Origin: Salinilacihabitans rarus
GTDB taxonomy: Archaea > Halobacteriota > Halobacteria > Halobacteriales > Natrialbaceae
DNA: 64,000 nucleotides
Direction: 5' to 3'
Assembly (NCBI RefSeq): GCF_024296665.1
Contig: NZ_CP100762.1
Location: 1,054,001-1,118,000, forward strand
In this document: in pieces, positions 59,505 through 64,000 of the stretch
Position numbering within the stretch: the first letter of the stretch is position 1
Layout: each line of letters opens with the position of its first letter
The notes under the pieces: model-generated
Told to the model about the DNA's origin: nothing
Database searches by the model: none
The model's input: only the letters and a program-made list of their open reading frames with translations
Translations under genes and position numbers: made by a program

Positions 59505-60482
59505 ATGCTTGCCGACGAGTTCGGGCGCGAGGTGACGGGGGTCCGCGTCTCGCTCACCGATCGGTGTAATTTCGACTGTATCTACTGTCACAACGAGGGG
59601 CTGGGGGACACGCGGGGCCCGATGGCTCCGAGCGACGACGAGATGGGAACCGACGACGTCGTCCGGTTTCTCGAGGTCGCCGCCGAGTTCGACGTCGACG
59701 CCGTCAAGTTCACCGGCGGCGAGCCGATGCTCCGCGAGGACCTGGAGGAAATCGTCGCACGCGCCCCGGACTCGATGGAAGTCTCGGTGACCACGAACGG
59801 GACGTTCCTCCCCGACCGCGCCGAGGCGCTCGTCGACGCCGGCCTCGAACGCGTGAACGTCTCACAGGACGCCCTCGATCCGGAGGCGTTCGCCGCGGTC
59901 ACGAAAAGCGGCGCCTACGACCGCGTCATCGAGGGCGTGGAGGCGGCTCTCGACGCCGGCCTCGATCCCGTGAAGCTCAACATGGTCGTCTTCGAGCACA
60001 CCGCGGGCTACGTCCCCGAGATGGTCGACCACGTCGCCGAGAACGAGGGGCTCCAGCTCCAGCTGATCGAGTACATGCCCGAACTCACCGGCAAGCCGGA
60101 GTGGAACGTCGAGATCGAGCGCGTCCACGACTGGCTGGCCGAGCGCGCCGACAGGATCGAACACCGCGAGATGCACGACCGCCGGCGCTACCACGTCGGC
60201 GAAGGGATGGTCGAAATCGTCGACCCCGTCGAGAACCCCACCTTCTGTGCGAACTGCCACCGCGTGCGCGTCACCCACCAGGGCTACCTCAAGGGCTGTC
60301 TCAACCGCAACGACGACCTCCGGTCGATGGGCGAGATGACCAGACCCGAGATCCGCGAGGCGTTCCGCGAGGTCGTCGCGAACCGCGTCCCCTACTACGG
60401 CGAGTACCTCGTGCGCGACGGCGACGGCGACGGCGAGTGGGAGCTCAACGAGAAGTACGTCGAGGAGTACGCCGGCGTCTAG
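59505..60482 (+). CDS. moaA: GTP 3',8-cyclase MoaA
   Basis: Radical-SAM enzyme of 325 residues for the first step of molybdopterin synthesis. The N-terminal iron-sulfur cluster motif CNFDCIYC is at residues 21-28 (CxxxCxxC), with [14 protein letters not shown] for SAM binding. The C-terminal cluster cysteines appear in [20 protein letters not shown] then GCL. The SAM domain block [10 protein letters not shown] and the MoaA-type [12 protein letters not shown] are conserved; archaeal proteins often lack the C-terminal GG. It complements the tungstate/molybdate importer at 10-13 kb. Confidence 0.94.
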   Translation: MLADEFGREVTGVRVSLTDRCNFDCIYCHNEGLGDTRGPMAPSDDEMGTDDVVRFLEVAAEFDVDAVKFTGGEPMLREDLEEIVARAPDSMEVSVTTNGTFLPDRAEALVDAGLERVNVSQDALDPEAFAAVTKSGAYDRVIEGVEAALDAGLDPVKLNMVVFEHTAGYVPEMVDHVAENEGLQLQLIEYMPELTGKPEWNVEIERVHDWLAERADRIEHREMHDRRRYHVGEGMVEIVDPVENPTFCANCHRVRVTHQGYLKGCLNRNDDLRSMGEMTRPEIREAFREVVANRVPYYGEYLVRDGDGDGEWELNEKYVEEYAGV

Positions 60483-60492
60483 ACCCCGCCCG

Positions 60493-61017
60493 TCACCGCC
60501 GTCGCCGGTTCCGCGACCGCCCGCTCCCGAGACCGACCGTGAGGAGGATCGCCGCGATCAGCAACAGCACCGCCGCGGAGACTGGCCGGCCGCCCGCCCC
60601 GACGAGGTAGACCGCGTAGCCGGCCGCCGCGGCCGTCAGCCCGACGAGCAGGCTCGAAACGGCGTGGACGGCCTCCAGTCGGGCGGTCCGCGCGCCGCGG
60701 CCGAGCTGGTCGCCGAGGTCGATCGCGCCCTGGGCGAGGTCCCAGGCGACGACGGTCGCGACCGTCCCGATCAGGGTCAGTTCGACCGAGCCGATCCCGA
60801 GGCCACCCGCGACGACGCCGAGGAACAGGACCAGACAGCCGACGTCGACGCCGGGGCGGGCGCCTCTGGCCAGCCCGGCCGCGACGCCGGCGGCGCCGAT
60901 CGCGCCGAGGGCGAGTCCGGCCGTCGAGCCGAGGCCCGCGGCCGCGACGGCGACGAGCGCGGCGACACCCGCGACCCCGGCGGCGACCGTCGTCGGGCGG
61001 CGGACGATCTCGCTCAC
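60493..61017 (-). CDS. Membrane protein of the DUF58 cluster (DUF7519-like)
   Basis: A 174-residue protein with about five transmembrane segments rich in Ala, Gly, Val and Leu. The GTG at 61017 overlaps the stop of the DUF58 gene (GTGA). The AIDLGDQLGRGARTARLEAV segment, in the middle of the chain, is the recognisable part; I recall this haloarchaeal family as DUF7519. It is the third gene of a membrane operon with DUF4129 and DUF58 genes. Function unknown. Confidence 0.75.
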   Translation of the reverse strand: MSEIVRRPTTVAAGVAGVAALVAVAAAGLGSTAGLALGAIGAAGVAAGLARGARPGVDVGCLVLFLGVVAGGLGIGSVELTLIGTVATVVAWDLAQGAIDLGDQLGRGARTARLEAVHAVSSLLVGLTAAAAGYAVYLVGAGGRPVSAAVLLLIAAILLTVGLGSGRSRNRRRR

Positions 61018-62987
61018 CGCCGACCACCCGTGGTGGTCACGTTCGCCGCGTTCGTCCGGGCGAACGCCTCGTCGACCGTCTCGTCGGCCCGCCAGTCGAC
61101 GACCGGGATGCCGGCGCGCTGGAGGTCGAACCGGCGGATGCGGCGGGCGACGCGCGCGAGTTGCTGGCTCGTCGTCCGTTCTGCCGTCGGGTCCGGGCTC
61201 ACGACGGTGACGGGGTGGCCCCGGGAGTCGAGCCGACGTGCGATCTCGACCGAGCCGCGGTCGCAAAGCGGCGTGAGCAACACGACCTGCGTCTCCGCGG
61301 AGAGCCGGCGCCTGACGGTCCGCAGTTGCGTGAGCCACAGGGCGCCGTCGGTCGGCGGGATGGTGGAGAACTGCGGGTGGGTCGCGAGCAGTTCCCGGAA
61401 CCGGACGCGGTGGTCGTGCCCCGAGGAGGGGGCGAGCCAGCACGGGTACCAGCCGTCGCCGCTCCGGCGGTCGGTCGGGCCGAGCCCTGCCAGCCCGACG
61501 GTGTCGCCGCGTTCGAGCAGCGTCGCCGCGATCCGGCCGGCGGCGTCGACCGAGCGGTCGACCGCGTGGGCGGCGTCGGGTTCGGGCGCGAGGTACGCGT
61601 CGCGTCTGGCGTCGACGAGCACGAGCACCCGCGCCGCCCGCTCCTCGTGGAACTGGAGGGTGGCGAGTTCGCCGGTCCGGGCGTGGCGGTTCCAGTCGAT
61701 CCGGCTGAGCGGGTCGTTCCGGCGGTACTCGCGGACGGAGTGAAACTCCGTGCCGCCGCCGCCCTCGGCCGTCGTCAGCCGGCCGGAGAACGTCGCGGCC
61801 GTCGTCCGCAGCGGCACCGCCGCCGACAGCGGCCGGAGGACCGGTTCGGCGACGAGTTCGGTCGACTCCCCGACGAGGAACTCCCGCTCGGTCGACCGCG
61901 AGAGCCCCCGCACCAGCGCCAGCGCGGGGTCGAACTCGTGGCTGCCGCGGCGGGCCGTCACGACGTACTCCAGTGTAGCCGACTCGCCGGGCCTGAGCGC
62001 GGTGCCGAGCCGGGCCGAGCCCTCGACGACCGAGAGACCGGCGGGCACGCCGTCGACGAACCGCAGGTCCGGCAGGAACGAGTCGCCCTCGTTTGTCACC
62101 GTCACGGTCACGTCGACCTCCTCGCCGGGTTCGGGCGCGTCGTCGCTCACCGTCCGCTCGACGGCGAGCCGCGGCGTCGGCGCCGACCCCGCCCGCGCGA
62201 AGCCGGCGTAGCCGACGCCGACGACGCCGGCGAGGACGACGGCCGCGGACTCGGCGGCGGCGCCGACGCCGACCGCCAGCAGCGCGACGACGCCGATGCC
62301 GGTCCAGTGAGCCGTCGAGCGCTCGCGGCGCAGGTCGACGCCGTCGAGGCGGACGCTCGCCGTCCGCGGCGCGACGTCGTCGCCGTCCTCGGGGTCGTAT
62401 CGCGGGAGCCGCTCCGGACTGCGCCGCTCGCCGAACCCGCCGTAGCCGATGGCGGCGACGGCGGCGGCGGTGCGCCGGACGCCCAGCCGGAACGCGGTGC
62501 TGCGGTCGAGCGCGGCGGCGATCCGGTAGCGGAGGGGGCGGGGCGAGGCCTCCACGTCGGGGGAGAGGAACGCCGCGGCCCGCTCGTCGCTCGTCCACGT
62601 TCCCTCCTCGACCCGCCGGTGGGCCTCCTCGTCGGAGAGCCCCTCGAACCGCGTGAGGACGGCGACGGCGGCCGCCCGCAGCCCGTCGGTGATCCGCCGA
62701 CTCGTGGCCGAAAAGCCCGCGCTGCCGGGGTCGAACTGCTCGACGGCGGCCGAGAGGCTGGTGCCCGGCGTCGGCGCGCGGCCCCGGCGCTCGGGGTCCG
62801 GCGTCTCGGCGCGCTCGCGGACGCCGCGCCGGCCGAGCGCCGCGCTCGACCCGGCGACGATCGCGGTCAGGCCGACGAGGATCAGGGTCGAGTCGGCGAA
62901 GTTCAGCGACGCGTACCCCGCGAGGTGGACGATCCCGAGCACGAACGCGGCGACGCCGAGCGCCAGCGGGACGGGGCGGCGGGTCAC
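61014..62987 (-). CDS. DUF58-containing protein
   Basis: A 657-residue protein. Two N-terminal membrane helices (VPLALGVAAFVLGIVHLAGY, LILVGLTAIVAGSSAALG) and another pair near residue 240 surround variable parts. A CARDB-like beta domain with TVTNEGDSFLPDLRFVDGVP follows. The DUF58 block is EFHSVREYRRNDPLSRIDWN then RHARTGELATLQFHEERAAR, followed by a VWA-like region with VLVLVDARRDAYLA. Such proteins usually work with a MoxR AAA ATPase; none is in the window, but the operon continues upstream beyond its right edge or elsewhere. It is coupled by overlap to both neighbours. Confidence 0.85.
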   Translation of the reverse strand: MTRRPVPLALGVAAFVLGIVHLAGYASLNFADSTLILVGLTAIVAGSSAALGRRGVRERAETPDPERRGRAPTPGTSLSAAVEQFDPGSAGFSATSRRITDGLRAAAVAVLTRFEGLSDEEAHRRVEEGTWTSDERAAAFLSPDVEASPRPLRYRIAAALDRSTAFRLGVRRTAAAVAAIGYGGFGERRSPERLPRYDPEDGDDVAPRTASVRLDGVDLRRERSTAHWTGIGVVALLAVGVGAAAESAAVVLAGVVGVGYAGFARAGSAPTPRLAVERTVSDDAPEPGEEVDVTVTVTNEGDSFLPDLRFVDGVPAGLSVVEGSARLGTALRPGESATLEYVVTARRGSHEFDPALALVRGLSRSTEREFLVGESTELVAEPVLRPLSAAVPLRTTAATFSGRLTTAEGGGGTEFHSVREYRRNDPLSRIDWNRHARTGELATLQFHEERAARVLVLVDARRDAYLAPEPDAAHAVDRSVDAAGRIAATLLERGDTVGLAGLGPTDRRSGDGWYPCWLAPSSGHDHRVRFRELLATHPQFSTIPPTDGALWLTQLRTVRRRLSAETQVVLLTPLCDRGSVEIARRLDSRGHPVTVVSPDPTAERTTSQQLARVARRIRRFDLQRAGIPVVDWRADETVDEAFARTNAANVTTTGGRR

Positions 62988-63925
62988 CGGCGCTCACCCC
63001 CGCCGCCGGTCGCGTCCTCGCCGGCGTCGGCGTACTCGGCCTCGATCCGTTCGAGCACCGACACGGCCCGGGCCTCCATCTCGGCGGTCGTCTCCTCGTG
63101 GCCGTAGCGTACGTCCTCGAACAGGCGAGTAAGTTCTTCTACGTGCCCGCGCGCGAGGCCCGCGTCGACGGCCGCCGCCGCGAACTCGCCGGGCGTGCTC
63201 GTCTCGGGTCGGTCGACGTCGAGGAGGTCGGTCATCTCCCGCCACGCGCGGTAGACCTCGTTGTCGACGTCGGCGGCGCCGTCGATCCGGTCGGCCGCCC
63301 GGCCCGCCGCGGCGCCGACGGCGGCGACACCGGGGTCGGATTCGGACTCCGCGTCGCGGGCCGCGGAGACGAGGCCGTCGTCGTCGGCGTCGCGGCCGCT
63401 CAACAGGAGCGCGCCGACGAAGACCGCGGCGACCGCGGCGACGACCGTCAGCAGCGGGCCGAACGGCACGCGCTCGGCCTCGGCGTCGCCGGAGCCGGGG
63501 AGTCCGGGGTCGTCGGCCTCGTCGTCGAGGCCGGGTTCGATCGGCTCCGAGGTGTCGTCGAGGCCGGCGGCGGGAAAGAGGGTGATGGCGTAGACGACCG
63601 CCAGAACGACGAGCGCGAGCAGGCAGCCGAGCGCGATGGCCCTGACGGCCTCGCGGCGGTGGACGATCAGGTACCAGGCGAGCGCGATCGCTCCGAGGAT
63701 GGCGACGGCGTAGACGAGGTACTCCAGGAACGCGGGGAACTCGATCGGCACCGGCTCCTCCGGCGGCGGCGGTCGGGCGGGCACGCCGCCGGCCCCTTCG
63801 CCGCCGCCGCTGCCGCCGGAGCCGCCGGGGCTGACCGGGGAGTCGATCGTGGCCGCGGCCAGCGCGAGCGCGACGATCCCGAGCAGCGCCGCGGCGAGCC
63901 GCGTGAGGAGGTCGTTGCGGGACAC
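62984..63925 (-). CDS. DUF4129-containing membrane protein
   Basis: A 313-residue protein. The N-terminal segment LLTRLAAALLGIVALALAAA is a signal or anchor, followed by a Pro/Gly-rich linker, then three or four membrane helices, then a cytosolic C-terminal DUF4129 domain with YRAWREMTDLLDVDRPETST and TPGEFAAAAVDAGLARGHVE, LTRLFEDVRYGHEETT. This domain occurs beside transglutaminase-like and DUF58 proteins. The GTG at 63925 is taken as start because TATA-like CTTATT lies 30-35 nt upstream; an ATG 15 codons upstream lies beyond that box. Confidence 0.82.
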   Translation of the reverse strand: MSRNDLLTRLAAALLGIVALALAAATIDSPVSPGGSGGSGGGEGAGGVPARPPPPEEPVPIEFPAFLEYLVYAVAILGAIALAWYLIVHRREAVRAIALGCLLALVVLAVVYAITLFPAAGLDDTSEPIEPGLDDEADDPGLPGSGDAEAERVPFGPLLTVVAAVAAVFVGALLLSGRDADDDGLVSAARDAESESDPGVAAVGAAAGRAADRIDGAADVDNEVYRAWREMTDLLDVDRPETSTPGEFAAAAVDAGLARGHVEELTRLFEDVRYGHEETTAEMEARAVSVLERIEAEYADAGEDATGGGGERR

Positions 63926-63954
63926 CTGTCGGTTCCCGTTATCCCGCCGACACC

Positions 63955-63960
63955 AATAAG
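63955..63960 (-). promoter_or_regulatory. TATA-like box of the DUF4129-DUF58-DUF7519 operon
   Basis: CTTATT on the minus strand is 30-35 nt upstream of the GTG at 63925, which decides that start. Confidence 0.5.
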
Positions 63961-64000
63961 GTACCGTCATCGACGCCGACGGACCGACCGATGGCGACTT

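Noticed and set aside
63991-64000. ATG at the right edge that might start a plus-strand gene
   Set aside because: Only ten bases are visible; nothing can be concluded.

Overview
The window is a piece of a haloarchaeal (class Halobacteria) chromosome. The evidence is a very high GC content, strongly acidic proteins, archaeal information-processing genes (XPB/Bax1, EF-1alpha, PriS, GINS, Cdc48, RtcB/archease), Tat-type lipoprotein signals, a PGF-CTERM sorting tail, and many TATA-like boxes 25-35 nt upstream of the start codon, as expected for leaderless mRNAs. No rRNA, tRNA, CRISPR array, insertion sequence or integrase was found.

Layout. 0-3.8 kb: 3' part of an XPB helicase, its nuclease partner Bax1, and a stand-alone EF-1alpha. 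4-8.6 kb: a carbohydrate-type ABC importer whose binding protein gene converges on the permease/ATPase operon. 8.7-13.5 kb: a NOL1/NOP2/Sun RNA methyltransferase coupled to a PUA-like protein, a tungstate/molybdate-type ABC importer, and a CDGSH Fe-S protein. 13.5-20.7 kb: PAC2 protein, geranylgeranyl-reductase-like flavoprotein, aldo/keto reductase, several small membrane proteins, a PP-loop PAPS-reductase-like enzyme.

20.9-30.1 kb is less dense and looks accessory. It holds two related lipoproteins, an oleate hydratase with its own bacterio-opsin-activator-type (HTH_10) regulator, a SpoOM protein, a PGF-CTERM surface protein with a coiled-coil partner, and a frameshifted HTH regulator. Most long gaps and candidate operators are here.

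30.2-44.6 kb: a DEDD exonuclease-like protein, a tiny zinc-ribbon protein missed by length cut-offs, glutaredoxin, then sugar-oxidation genes. These are a PQQ-type aldose dehydrogenase, glucose dehydrogenase overlapping the regulator gfcR, an HTH_10 regulator and a KD(P)G-aldolase-family enzyme. Acyl-CoA dehydrogenase, HAD phosphatases, panB and a large polytopic membrane protein follow. Importer, dehydrogenases, GfcR and aldolase together fit a semi-phosphorylative Entner-Doudoroff pathway.

44.8-64 kb: an Hsp20-like small protein coupled to Cdc48, a LiaF-like protein, peroxiredoxin, the coupled primase/GINS pair, a metal-handling cluster (FmdE-like protein, P1B ATPase with an unusual CPG motif, HMA chaperone, ArsR-like regulator), the archease/RtcB RNA-ligase pair, another HTH_10 regulator, MoaA, and a DUF4129-DUF58-DUF7519 membrane operon running off the right end.

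The best candidates for something undescribed are the metal cluster at 51.2-54.7 kb, the envelope module with helically phased repeats at 27.8-30 kb, and the oleate hydratase locus with a palindromic TATA and an overlapping leader ORF. Family names come from recognising sequence features; no database search was run.
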